From Bacteroidaceae bacterium (lineage in GTDB: Bacteria; Bacteroidota; Bacteroidia; Bacteroidales; Bacteroidaceae): 64,000 nucleotides of DNA. The position numbers and the translations under genes are program-made. The DNA lies in NCBI GenBank assembly GCA_017557635.1, contig JAFYYH010000021.1, positions 236,363 through 300,362 of the forward strand, read 5' to 3'. The notes under the pieces are model-generated. The model saw only the letters and a list, made by a program, of their open reading frames with translations. It ran no database searches and had not been told where the DNA came from. Below are positions 40,390 through 49,246 of the stretch, one piece after another (within the stretch, counting starts at the first letter, position 1; every line of letters starts with the position of its first letter).

Positions 40390-42054
40390 TCAATAGTGGA
40401 AACTGCTGCCTCCGATGAACTCGCGTACGAGTGATGTGGGCGGCAGGTTCTGGCTTGGAATGGTTTTGAAGAGTTTGAGGAAGTCCTTGAGCTGGCAGGC
40501 CTTTGCGTACTCGGGACTGTTCTCGGGAACCTCGTCCAGAAGGGGCAATACCATGTCCTTGATTACGGCAATCTCAAATATCATGGCCGAGTTGAACATG
40601 GCGTCGGCATTCTCCTGGAAGGGGAATATCCATTTCTCCTCACCGGCGCGTACCGACGGCCAACGGCTCAGCGTATCCTGTGCCGAGTAACTGCGGTACT
40701 TGTGGTCACGTGTGATACGGCGCAGCAGGCGGTTATCGGTAGTGGGGATATAGTTGTGCTGGTCAATGCGTATGCATGTCAGGGCCGATACGTATATCAG
40801 GAAACGGCAATCGGCCGGTATGTCAGGCATCAGGTCGGGGTTGAGTGCGTGGATACCCTCAATGAGCAGGATGTCATTGTCACCCAGGGTCATCTCGGGG
40901 TCAGTGAACTCACGTACGCCACCCTTCTTGAAGTTGAATCTGGGCGGCAGGATACTCTTGCCTGCCAGCAGATCCTTGAGCTGCTGGTTGAAGAAAGGCA
41001 GGTCAATTGCGTAGAGTGACTCAAAGTCATGCTCGCCGTTCTCATCCAGCGGGGTATGGTCACGGTCCAGGAAGTAGTCATCCAGTGAAAGGACCTTGGG
41101 AGTAAGTCCGTGGGCCATAAGCTGTACCATCAGACGCTTGCTGAAAGTGGTCTTGCCCGATGAAGACGGACCGGAAACCATAATCAGTTTCAAACCCTTG
41201 CCCTCATTACGGCGCTCCACAATCTGATCGGCTATATGTACGATCTTTTGTGACTGAAGAGCCTCGGCTACGTTTATTATCATGTTAGTCTCACCCTTGG
41301 CAACAGCCTGATTGAGCCTTCCAAGAGTTGAGAAACCCAGAATACGCATCCAGTCATGGTGCTCCTTGAATATCTCGAACATCTTGTCCTGGCGGATAAG
41401 CGGCTCCAGTTGGTCGGGGTTGCTCTTGTCCGGCAGACGTACCAGAACACCGCCCGACATAGGCTCCAGACCGAATACCTTAAGGCATCCGGTATTGGGA
41501 GGAAGTATTCCGAAGAACCAGTCGGGCAGGTCCTCAAGAGTATAGTAACTGGTGTAGATGGAACCGATACTGCGCAGAAGACGTACGTTGTCCTTACGGC
41601 CTGCACGCTCCATGATATCGGCCACATCCTTGGTGTGAGCTGTATGTTTTACGAACGGAATGTTGCGTCCTATGATGCTGCCCATACGCTCGCTTATGCT
41701 TGTGACGTCTTCGTCGGTAATGTCACGTCCTATCTCAACAGGGCAGTAGAAACCCTTTGAAATAGCGTTTGATACCCTGATCCTGCTTCCGGGATACAGT
41801 TCTGAGACTGCCTTGTAAAGTACAAAAACAAGTCCGAGCAGATAAGACCTGGCTCCCATACTTGTTGTAGCATCCAGAAACTCTACGTCACAGTTTTCAT
41901 AGACTTTTGAATCAAAATCCATGATCCTGCCATTGGCGCAAACGCACATAGGCGCTCCCTTGAGCGTGATCTCCAACGCGTTGAATACTTCCGAGAAAGA
42001 GATGCCGGGATCAAAACTCTCAGTTTTTCCGTTGTTAATGCAGTAGATTTCCAT
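40390..42054 (-). CDS. Uridine kinase-like protein with ThrRS-type N-terminus
   Basis: A 554-residue protein of three parts: a TGS-like ubiquitin-fold segment (about 1-60, EIYCINNGKTESF), a threonyl-tRNA-synthetase second additional-type domain (about 65-200, including KGFYCPVEIGRDITDEDV and FVKHTAHTKDVADI), and a P-loop uridine kinase/phosphoribulokinase domain with GPSSSGKTTF at 295-304 and LSLDDYFLDRDHTP. Such proteins are annotated as nucleoside kinases in many anaerobes; the substrate is unproven. The ATG at 42054 starts the TGS fold. Head of the rpoN-purE-ispG-cysS run. Confidence 0.88.
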   Translation of the reverse strand: MEIYCINNGKTESFDPGISFSEVFNALEITLKGAPMCVCANGRIMDFDSKVYENCDVEFLDATTSMGARSYLLGLVFVLYKAVSELYPGSRIRVSNAISKGFYCPVEIGRDITDEDVTSISERMGSIIGRNIPFVKHTAHTKDVADIMERAGRKDNVRLLRSIGSIYTSYYTLEDLPDWFFGILPPNTGCLKVFGLEPMSGGVLVRLPDKSNPDQLEPLIRQDKMFEIFKEHHDWMRILGFSTLGRLNQAVAKGETNMIINVAEALQSQKIVHIADQIVERRNEGKGLKLIMVSGPSSSGKTTFSKRLMVQLMAHGLTPKVLSLDDYFLDRDHTPLDENGEHDFESLYAIDLPFFNQQLKDLLAGKSILPPRFNFKKGGVREFTDPEMTLGDNDILLIEGIHALNPDLMPDIPADCRFLIYVSALTCIRIDQHNYIPTTDNRLLRRITRDHKYRSYSAQDTLSRWPSVRAGEEKWIFPFQENADAMFNSAMIFEIAVIKDMVLPLLDEVPENSPEYAKACQLKDFLKLFKTIPSQNLPPTSLVREFIGGSSFHY

Positions 42055-42083
42055 AATAGGGTGACTATCTGTTTTTGAAATTT

Positions 42084-42091
42084 CAAAATTA
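42084..42091 (-). promoter_or_regulatory. -7 element of the nucleoside kinase-rpoN run
   Basis: TAATTTTG on the minus strand, about 30 bases before the ATG at 42054; a TTT, but no full TTTG, lies 20 bases further upstream. Confidence 0.45.
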
Positions 42092-42177
42092 CTGCATTTT
42101 TCGGTATTCTTAAAGCCAAAATACACTATCTTCGCACAAAATTTCTAGAAAACAGATATTTAATAACAAAATAAGCA

Positions 42178-43032
42178 ATGAAAAAACTGAATGTTTTGAT
42201 GGCCGTGATGGCTGTCGCAGTACTCGCCTCTTGCGGCGGTGCAAGTGTCGGTACCGGTAAGGTTACAATGAAGGACGTAAAGGACACTATCTCTTATTCA
42301 ATCGGTATGGGTCGTGCAGTCCGCGTTTACAAGGATCAGCTCTCATACGAGATGCTCGACTCAACAACATTGAAAGCTTTCGTTAAGGGTTTCATTGATG
42401 CTTCAAAGAACACTGATGACAAGGCCAAGTTAGCCTATGCAATAGGTTTCGAGATAGGTTGCCAGGAGATGTCACAGGCCTATATCGGTCTGAGCGAGAA
42501 CCTTTTCGGCGAAGGTGAGGAGTTCAACAGGACAAACTATATCGCAGGTTTCTGCGACGGTATGCTTGACAGATGGGACATTATGTCTTTCGATGAGGCC
42601 GATGCCACTTCAAACCGTCTCTATGAGTATCTGCTTACAAATCAGTACTCAAAGTTCCGTGAGGAAAACCAGGCCTTCCTGGAGGAGAAAGCCAAGGAGG
42701 AGAATGTCGTAAAGACTGAAAGCGGACTTCTGTATGAGGTTCTCAAACGTGGTCACGGCGGTCCCAAGCCCAAAGCAGACAGTGACGTTGAGGTACGTTA
42801 TCGCGGCGAACTTATCGACGGTACTAAGTTTGATGAGTCAACTACTCCTGTAACCCTTAACCTGGCTGGTGTAATCAAGGGCTGGAACGAGGGTCTGCAG
42901 CTCATGAGTGAAGGTGACAAGTACAGATTCTACATTCCTGCAGAGCTGGCTTACGGCGAGCAGGGTGCAGGTGGCAACATCAAGCCTCATGCAACTCTCG
43001 TATTCGAGGTTGAGCTTGTAAACATCAAGTAA
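42178..43032 (+). CDS. FKBP-type peptidyl-prolyl isomerase lipoprotein
   Basis: A 284-residue lipoprotein (signal ending VLASCGG, Cys at about 19). The N-terminal part (about 30-165) is the FkpA/Mip-type helical dimerisation domain, with repeats such as SYSIGMGRAVR and LAYAIGFEIGCQ. The C-terminal FKBP domain (about 180-284) has VEVRYRGELIDGTKFDES, VIKGWNEGLQLMSEGDKYRFYIP and AYGEQGAGGNIKPHATLVF. It is a periplasmic folding helper. It has its own terminator, so it is monocistronic. A TATCTTCG (42127-42134) is a one-mismatch -7 element. Confidence 0.92.
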   Translation: MKKLNVLMAVMAVAVLASCGGASVGTGKVTMKDVKDTISYSIGMGRAVRVYKDQLSYEMLDSTTLKAFVKGFIDASKNTDDKAKLAYAIGFEIGCQEMSQAYIGLSENLFGEGEEFNRTNYIAGFCDGMLDRWDIMSFDEADATSNRLYEYLLTNQYSKFREENQAFLEEKAKEENVVKTESGLLYEVLKRGHGGPKPKADSDVEVRYRGELIDGTKFDESTTPVTLNLAGVIKGWNEGLQLMSEGDKYRFYIPAELAYGEQGAGGNIKPHATLVFEVELVNIK

Positions 43033-43050
43033 TTAATACTTATAGAACAG

Positions 43051-43087
43051 CAGGAGGGGGCATATTACGTGCTCCCTCCTGTTTTTT
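43051..43087 (+). terminator. Rho-independent terminator after the FKBP gene
   Basis: CAGGAGGGGGCA (43051-43062) pairs with TGCTCCCTCCTG (43070-43081), one G-U pair, loop of seven, then TTTTTT (43082-43087). Confidence 0.9.
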
Positions 43088-43131
43088 GTCATTTTGTAAG
43101 CATTCAAGTGACAAGATATTGAAATAATGCC

Positions 43132-43139
43132 TACTTTTG
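43132..43139 (+). promoter_or_regulatory. Possible -7 element of the Lrp-type gene
   Basis: TACTTTTG, 39 bases before the ATG at 43179. No TTTG at the right distance upstream, so this rests on the -7 alone. Confidence 0.4.
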
Positions 43140-43178
43140 GGTCAAATTATCACATGATATCCATTTAATGCTTACAAT

Positions 43179-43661
43179 ATGAACTCTAAGAAGCCAATCT
43201 CTGCAACAGAGCGCATGGATGCTCTGGATAGAAAAATTCTTGGTATCATCTCGCAGAACGCACGTATTCCTTTCCGTGATGTGGCACTCCAGTGCGGAGT
43301 ATCACGCGCAGCCATTCATCAGCGCGTGCAGAAGATGTTTGATGACGGTGTGATAACCGGTTCCGGCTACCATGTCAATCCCAGAAGCATTGGTTACAAC
43401 ACCTGTACATATGTGGGCCTTACACTAGAGAAGGGTTCCATGTATCATCAGGTCGTATCAGAACTTGATCAGATTCCTGAAGTGGTTGAGAGCCATTTCA
43501 CTACCGGTCGCTATACCATGATGATCAAGCTCTACGCCCGTGACAACTCACATCTGATGGAGCTTATCAACGGACGCATTCAGGAGATCAAGGGCGTAAC
43601 TGCTACAGAGACGCTAATCTCTTTGGATGAGAGCATCAAGAAAGAGATTCCGATAGAATGA
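43179..43661 (+). CDS. Lrp/AsnC-family transcription regulator
   Basis: A 160-residue regulator: N-terminal winged helix-turn-helix (about 13-60: LDRKILGIISQNARIPFRDV, CGVSRAAIHQRVQKM) and a C-terminal RAM effector domain (about 75-150: YVGLTLEKGS, VVESHFTTGRYTMMIKLYARD). These proteins bind an amino acid and form octamers on DNA. Its stop overlaps the start of the C26-M19 hydrolase by 4 bases (ATGA), so it is cotranslated with an enzyme that breaks down peptides or gamma-glutamyl compounds, and may control it in response to the product. Confidence 0.9.
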   Translation: MNSKKPISATERMDALDRKILGIISQNARIPFRDVALQCGVSRAAIHQRVQKMFDDGVITGSGYHVNPRSIGYNTCTYVGLTLEKGSMYHQVVSELDQIPEVVESHFTTGRYTMMIKLYARDNSHLMELINGRIQEIKGVTATETLISLDESIKKEIPIE

Positions 43662-45409
43662 ACAAGGCCCTGCAGTTGGAATCCGGACTCCGCAGTTTGG
43701 AATCCGGTACGGATGTATTGGACTTCCATGCTCCGGTCATAGGAATCAGCGGAAATTTCAGGGAGGGTGACTGTACTCTCGCCCAGGCTTACTACATGTC
43801 AGTTGTGGAGGCAGGAGGTACACCTGTAGTGATTCCTTCTTATGATGACGATAAAGCGTTGGTTTCACTTTTGGAGACTCTGGACGGTATAGTTCTGTCA
43901 GGCGGAGCCGACATTGATCCGGATTATCTGGGCGAAGAGCCGCTGAAGTGTGTCTCCATCAACCCTCGTCGCGACAGGCAGGAACTCACATTGGTTCGCC
44001 TGGCTGTGGACCGTCAGATACCTGTATTGGGCATTTGCCGTGGAATACAGGTGTTGACAGCGGCACTTGGAGGCAAGCTCTATCAGGATATAAAGACCCA
44101 ACATGACCAGAAGCCTATTGAACATAGCCAGACTATAGCTCGCGGGCTTCCGTCACATGACGTCAAGTTGGTGAAAGACTCACTTTTGTACGGTTTTTTC
44201 GGTAAGGAGACCCTTGCCGTGAATTCATTCCATCATCAGGCGGTAAAGGAGGTACCTGCAGGTTTCCGTATAACGGCAGTGGCCCCGGACGGAATAATCG
44301 AGGGTATGGAGTCAACGGCATTCCGTCCTGTCTTGGGAGTTCAGTGGCACCCGGAGTGTTTCCTTCTGGAGAATGACCGCACCATGATGCCAATATTCAA
44401 CTGGCTCATTGAGCAGGCATCCCTGTTCCGTCGCGCTAAGGAACTTCACTCAAAGACCATCATACTGGACAGTCACTGCGACAGCCCGATGCTGTTTGAT
44501 GAAGGTACTCATTTCAATGAGAAGAACCCCAGGATGCTGGTTGACCTGCATAAGATGACCGCAGGCCGGCAGGATGCCAGTTTCATGGTTGCCTACCTCA
44601 AACAGGAGGGTCGTGATGAAGAGTCACTGAAGGCTGCCGTCAAAAAGGCGGACCGTCTTCTTGACCTTATAGAGGAACGAATAGGCGAGTGCAACGGCAA
44701 GGCAGCACTGGCCACTACCCCTGAGGAACTCTGGCAGAACAAGTTCAAGGGCGTGAAATCAGTGGTCAGAGGCATTGAGAACGGCTATGCCATCGGCCTT
44801 GACATAGATAACGTGGACCGTTTCCGCAGCCGTGGTGTTGCTTACATGACCCTTTGCCATAACGGTGACAACGATATATGTGACTCCCATAAGGGCAATC
44901 ATGAACACAACGGACTTTCCGAGTTCGGAAAGAGGGTTGTGGAACGCATGAACAGGGTAGGTATGATGGTTGACCTGTCACATGCATCCGAGAAGAGTTT
45001 CTGGGACGCAATGGAGTGCAGCAGCAAGCCTATCATCTGCTCACATTCGTCAAGCCGTGCCCTGTGTGACCATACCCGTAACCTTACCGATGAGCAGATG
45101 CGTGCATTGGCATCATCGGGCGGTGTAGCTCAGGTATGCATGTACAGCGGTTTCCTCAAAAAGGAAGAAGATGCTACGGTGAACGATGCTGTCCGTCACA
45201 TCATGCATATGATAGACGTGATGGGAGTGGAGCATGTGGGAATCGGATCTGATTTTGACGGTGGTGGCGGAATACCAGGTCTGGAGGATGCTTCGTGGTT
45301 TGTATCGCTGACCGAAAGGCTTATGGCCGAAGGTTTGGGAAATGAGCAGCTGTCACTCCTCTGGGGTCGCAACTTCCTCCGTGTCTGGAGTGCTAACATC
45401 GGCATCTGA
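43658..45409 (+). CDS. Fusion of C26 gamma-glutamyl hydrolase and M19 dipeptidase
   Basis: A 583-residue two-enzyme protein. Residues about 25-255 are a class I glutamine-amidotransferase-like C26 domain (PuuD type): VLSGGADIDP, nucleophile Cys127 in GICRGIQ, and His231-Glu233 in QWHPE. Residues about 266-583 are an M19 membrane-dipeptidase domain: HxD (His273, Asp275 in DSHCDS), VDLSHAS, SHSSSRALCDH and GIGSDFDG. Both active sites look complete. No signal peptide, so it is cytoplasmic. It probably cleaves gamma-glutamyl bonds and dipeptides in series. The last 57 bases overlap the convergent lipoprotein gene. Confidence 0.9.
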   Translation: MNKALQLESGLRSLESGTDVLDFHAPVIGISGNFREGDCTLAQAYYMSVVEAGGTPVVIPSYDDDKALVSLLETLDGIVLSGGADIDPDYLGEEPLKCVSINPRRDRQELTLVRLAVDRQIPVLGICRGIQVLTAALGGKLYQDIKTQHDQKPIEHSQTIARGLPSHDVKLVKDSLLYGFFGKETLAVNSFHHQAVKEVPAGFRITAVAPDGIIEGMESTAFRPVLGVQWHPECFLLENDRTMMPIFNWLIEQASLFRRAKELHSKTIILDSHCDSPMLFDEGTHFNEKNPRMLVDLHKMTAGRQDASFMVAYLKQEGRDEESLKAAVKKADRLLDLIEERIGECNGKAALATTPEELWQNKFKGVKSVVRGIENGYAIGLDIDNVDRFRSRGVAYMTLCHNGDNDICDSHKGNHEHNGLSEFGKRVVERMNRVGMMVDLSHASEKSFWDAMECSSKPIICSHSSSRALCDHTRNLTDEQMRALASSGGVAQVCMYSGFLKKEEDATVNDAVRHIMHMIDVMGVEHVGIGSDFDGGGGIPGLEDASWFVSLTERLMAEGLGNEQLSLLWGRNFLRVWSANIGI

Positions 45410-47503
45410 ATCTGAACCGGCTTTCTTTGCCTTTGCGTTAGCCCTGATCTCGCGGTATTTCTGCTTGTTCTTCTCGCGGCGGTCTTTGCGCTCCTGGCGC
45501 TGACGCTCTTTCTTCTTTTTCTCGGATTCCGCCTGCTGTGATTTCTTTTCAAGACGATCCAGGTTCCTCTTGTGGACATCCTTAACCGCCTTCTGGGTCT
45601 TGTTCTTGGACAGTTCGTTGGGTTTCTGCTCGTGGAGAGGCAGTTCATCTACATTCCAAAGGTCTGTCTCATGAGTCCAGTCCTGCTTGAGGGTCAGGCT
45701 TCTCTTTATATACCATACGCTTTCCGCATGGCGTTTCTCCTCATATTCGCCGGTATCCCATTTGCCGTTGTCATTGGCGTCATCGAACATTGAGATGAAA
45801 TATGTCGAAGGCTGCAGAAGGAAGAAATCAACGCTTCCGTTTTCAAGTTTCTCGCTCCTTACCACCTTTCCGCCGTTGCCGTGAAGCCTTACGGTATATC
45901 CGGGCTTGGGGTTGGCTACATTAACGGTCAGAGTGCTGTACTTGTCAAGTGCATTGAACTTAAGGGTCGATTCCTCATAATCGTTCCAAAGCCCGTAAAG
46001 ACCCTGTATGCTTGCGGAATCAATGGTTAACTTGAAGTTCTCCTCCGGTTTCCATTCACCGTATATGTAGTATGTGCGTATATCCAACGGATCCTGCTCC
46101 ATCTCAAAGGGAACTGTTTTCCAGACAGTGTCAGCCTGCAGATAAAGGTGTACGGCTGTGTCTGAAAGGAAGGTGACCGGCTCAGGGAAAGATATGGTCA
46201 CATCCTGGTAGATACTCATTGATCCTCCGGATGTCATCTTGCAGTCAAGGAACTTGATCTTGGGTTGCAGCAGTTTGGCTATGCCTATTGAGTCGCCGTT
46301 GCGTTCCAGACGTCTTAACTGTTTCTCAAAGTCTTTCTTTTCCTCCTCGGCCCGGCGTGCCTGTTCCTTGAGTATGGTCTCCCTGTTCTTCTTGGGCATA
46401 AGTCTCAGGGTGTCGGTTTTTGGTGACAGTGCACCGGCAGTATCTGTTGCCAGATAAGTTATGCTGAAACTCAAAGTGTCCTGGTAATAGACTGCCGTAT
46501 CCTTCATCCAGAATGTAAGGGTGTCATATCGGGCAGTGTGTTCCAGGATGTATGAGTCTGATTCGTCAAAGTTGATTCCCTTTATCTCCGGCATGGAGTC
46601 CAAAGGCAGGGCGAATCTCAGTGTGAACTTTTCATGAGTGTTGCGCTCGGCCCCGGTCATATACTGCTGAACCGGTTTGGGGGTGAAAGCCAACAACGTG
46701 ATGTCATTTGGCAGAAACTGGACAAACGGAACGGTTACGGTGGTATCCACCTTACCTTGGTCTGTGAAGAGTGTATCTACGCGGTATCTGATTTCTGATG
46801 TGGGGACGATAACGGAATCCATCCAGGCTATCATCTCGCTACGCTGGGAGTAACTGAATGACTGGTCCATGTCATTTACGGCATAAACCCTGTAGGAACC
46901 GGGTGCAATGCCGCGGATGGTAAAGTGTCCGCTGGCATCGGTACGTGAAACTCTCTCAAACGGCTTGGTCATGAATGCCGAATCGGAAAGATCACTGTGC
47001 AGACCTACTGTCATGCCTTTGACGGGTTCCAGGTCATAGGCATTAAGCACATAGCCTGATACCTCGAGGGTATCTATGGCGTCACCTGTGCTGAAACGGA
47101 AACAGAAATCACCTAAAGGATTACCTTCGTTGTTGTCAACGATTCCGTCGGCAAAATCAATGGAGTAGGTTGTGTTTGATTTGAGTGAGTCAAAAAGTTC
47201 CACCTGGATCTTCTTGCCGGTCACTTTTATTTCGGGCTGTTCAATCTGGGGAGGTGATATCACAACCTTCTCACTGGCGTTTTCCAGTTTGATGAACTCG
47301 TTGAAATCAATGGTGACCTTCTTGGTCTTTACACCTGTGGCTCCGTTGTCGGGATGGCTTCCTGTTATTCTGGGAGGAGTCTCATCATACGGTCCGCCGT
47401 CAGGATTACCTACAGCTGCACAACCTGACAATGCGGCAAAGGCCAGTAAAGCCGATGCCGCATTGTAGATAGTACGGGTTATGTCGCTGAAGCGAAGATT
47501 CAA
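45353..47503 (-). CDS. SbsA Ig-like domain lipoprotein
   Basis: A 716-residue lipoprotein (signal ending ALSGCAAVG, Cys at about 28). An Ig-like Big_5/SbsA domain follows (about 40-140: PPRITGSHPDNGATGVKTKK, FNEFIKLENA, YSIDFADGIVDNNEGN), then a carboxypeptidase-regulatory-like repeat (TDASGHFTIRGIAPGSYRVY), more beta-rich sequence, and a highly charged Lys/Arg/Glu tail from about residue 640. The start is TTG at 47503, overlapping the fabF TGA; no ATG precedes the lipobox. Family proteins are surface- or periplasm-anchored; role unknown. The tail is encoded partly opposite the hydrolase gene. Confidence 0.82.
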   Translation of the reverse strand: MNLRFSDITRTIYNAASALLAFAALSGCAAVGNPDGGPYDETPPRITGSHPDNGATGVKTKKVTIDFNEFIKLENASEKVVISPPQIEQPEIKVTGKKIQVELFDSLKSNTTYSIDFADGIVDNNEGNPLGDFCFRFSTGDAIDTLEVSGYVLNAYDLEPVKGMTVGLHSDLSDSAFMTKPFERVSRTDASGHFTIRGIAPGSYRVYAVNDMDQSFSYSQRSEMIAWMDSVIVPTSEIRYRVDTLFTDQGKVDTTVTVPFVQFLPNDITLLAFTPKPVQQYMTGAERNTHEKFTLRFALPLDSMPEIKGINFDESDSYILEHTARYDTLTFWMKDTAVYYQDTLSFSITYLATDTAGALSPKTDTLRLMPKKNRETILKEQARRAEEEKKDFEKQLRRLERNGDSIGIAKLLQPKIKFLDCKMTSGGSMSIYQDVTISFPEPVTFLSDTAVHLYLQADTVWKTVPFEMEQDPLDIRTYYIYGEWKPEENFKLTIDSASIQGLYGLWNDYEESTLKFNALDKYSTLTVNVANPKPGYTVRLHGNGGKVVRSEKLENGSVDFFLLQPSTYFISMFDDANDNGKWDTGEYEEKRHAESVWYIKRSLTLKQDWTHETDLWNVDELPLHEQKPNELSKNKTQKAVKDVHKRNLDRLEKKSQQAESEKKKKERQRQERKDRREKNKQKYREIRANAKAKKAGSDSDADVSTPDTEEVATPEE

Positions 47504-48774
47504 TCCTTGAACTTTTTGAAGATGACGCAGGAATTGTGTCCGCCGAATCCGAAAGTGTTGGACAGACCGGCGCGCACCTCTCTCTTCTGCGCCTTGTTGA
47601 AGGTGAAGTTCATACGGTAGTCAATCTGCTCGTCCTCATCACCCTCTTCGTGGTTGATGGTGGGGGGAACGATGTCGTTCTTGACGGCAAGCACGGTTGC
47701 GATTGCCTCAATGACGCCGGCACCGCCGAGCAGATGTCCTGTCATGGATTTGGTAGAACTCAGGTTCATGTCGTAGACATGTTCTCCGAACACAGCCTTG
47801 ATGGCCTTGCATTCTGCAATGTCACCCAGAGGAGTGGATGTGCCGTGCATGTTGACATAGTCAATATCAGACGGCTGCATGCCTGCGTCCTCAATGGCCT
47901 CCTGCATAACACGGATAGCTCCGTTACCCTCGGGATCAGGGGCTGTCATGTGATATGCATCGGCTGTGGCACCCCATCCTGCAACCTCGGCGTAGATCTT
48001 TGCGCCGCGTGCAATGGCATGCTCATATTCCTCAAGTACAAGAATACCGCCACCCTCACCAAGAACGAATCCGTCACGGCTGGCGCTCATGGGGCGTGAA
48101 GCCGTCTCAGGTGAGTCATTACGGGTGGAGAGTGCGTGCATTACGCCGAATCCTGTTACACCGCAGTCACCCAGTGCTGCCTCGGCACCACCGGTTACAA
48201 TGACGTTGGCCTTGCCCAGGCGGATCATGTTCACGGCATCAATGATGGCGTGGGTACTTGATGCGCAGGCTGAAGATGTGGCGTAGTTGGGTCCCTTGAG
48301 CTTGTACATGATTGAAATCAGACCGGCTGCAATTGAACCCAGAATGCGGGGTACAAAGAACGGGGTTACCTTGAGCTCCTGACCAAGTTTCTTCTGTTCA
48401 TGGATGGTATCTACACCCTCTTCGAAGGAATCCACACCGCCGATACCGAAACCAAGGATAACACCTATGCGGTTGAGATCCTCTTTTTCAAGGTCAAGGG
48501 CTGAATCCTTTATGGCCTGAACGGCGGATGCTACGGCAAAATGACTGTATTTGTCAAGCTTGCGGGCCTCCTTGCGGTCCATGTATTCAGCGATGTCAAA
48601 GTTCTTGACCTGACATCCGAATTTGACCTTGGTCTGTATGGCGTTTGTGTCAAAATTGGTAATAGGAGCGGCGCCGCTGACACCTGCTATGGCATTCTCC
48701 CAGAATTCGGGGATAGAATTACCAAGAGGGTTGACGGTACCGAGTCCGGTTACGACAACTCTTTTAAGATCCAT
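47500..48774 (-). CDS. fabF: 3-oxoacyl-ACP synthase II
   Basis: A 424-residue condensing enzyme that extends acyl-ACP with malonyl-ACP in fatty acid synthesis. The thiolase fold starts RVVVTGLGTVNPLG; catalytic Cys in SSACASSTHA, His in NMHGTSTPLGD and His in KSMTGHLLGGAG. It follows acpP by 24 bases. In many Bacteroidales rnc comes next; here the next gene is a lipoprotein with a 4-base overlap. Confidence 0.95.
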   Translation of the reverse strand: MDLKRVVVTGLGTVNPLGNSIPEFWENAIAGVSGAAPITNFDTNAIQTKVKFGCQVKNFDIAEYMDRKEARKLDKYSHFAVASAVQAIKDSALDLEKEDLNRIGVILGFGIGGVDSFEEGVDTIHEQKKLGQELKVTPFFVPRILGSIAAGLISIMYKLKGPNYATSSACASSTHAIIDAVNMIRLGKANVIVTGGAEAALGDCGVTGFGVMHALSTRNDSPETASRPMSASRDGFVLGEGGGILVLEEYEHAIARGAKIYAEVAGWGATADAYHMTAPDPEGNGAIRVMQEAIEDAGMQPSDIDYVNMHGTSTPLGDIAECKAIKAVFGEHVYDMNLSSTKSMTGHLLGGAGVIEAIATVLAVKNDIVPPTINHEEGDEDEQIDYRMNFTFNKAQKREVRAGLSNTFGFGGHNSCVIFKKFKD

Positions 48775-48798
48775 CTTATGTGAAAGAAGATTGCCTGA

Positions 48799-49044
48799 TT
48801 ACTTTGTAGCTGCTGCGCTGATGAGCTCGATAGCCTCACCTACAGTTGTGATCTTCTCAGCCTGATCGTCGGGAATTGAAATACCGAACTCCTTCTCGAA
48901 CTCCATGATGAGCTCAACGGTATCCAGTGAATCTGCACCAAGATCAGCTGCGAAGCTTGCCTCGGGAGTAACCTCTGATGCCTCAACACCAAGTTTGTCA
49001 ACGATGATAGCCTGAACTCTCTCTGCAATCTGTGAATCTGCCAT
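48799..49044 (-). CDS. acpP: Acyl carrier protein
   Basis: An 81-residue ACP. Ser39 in GADSLDTVE takes the phosphopantetheine arm. The ATG at 49044 was chosen over an upstream in-frame start at 49086, because the latter would include the promoter's own -7 region and does not match the family. It is first in an acpP-fabF operon with a consensus promoter. Confidence 0.95.
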   Translation of the reverse strand: MADSQIAERVQAIIVDKLGVEASEVTPEASFAADLGADSLDTVELIMEFEKEFGISIPDDQAEKITTVGEAIELISAAATK

Positions 49045-49083
49045 AATTGTAATTTTTAGTGTATTTAAAAATGAATTTGGCTG

Positions 49084-49114
49084 CAAAGAAACCCATTTTC
49101 AACAAGCGTGACAA
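49084..49114 (-). promoter_or_regulatory. Promoter of acpP-fabF
   Basis: Minus strand: TTG (49112-49114), exactly 20 bases, then TTTCTTTG (49084-49091), one base off TAnnTTTG. Leader of about 35 bases to the acpP ATG. Confidence 0.55.
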
Positions 49115-49188
49115 GCATTGAAAAAACAAAAGGAAGAGGTGATGCACAAATACTAAAAATGTGTGTAACGCTAATTGGGCTCTAAAGG

Positions 49189-49219
49189 TTGCCTATTCAG
49201 AAAATTACCGCTAATTTTG
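49189..49219 (+). promoter_or_regulatory. Promoter of the DUF4254-GT9 pair
   Basis: TTG (49189-49191), exactly 20 bases, then TAATTTTG (49212-49219); ATG at 49247. It is divergent from the acpP promoter with about 75 bases between them. Confidence 0.65.
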
Positions 49220-49246
49220 CAACGTCTTTAAGAACACACTTGAATC

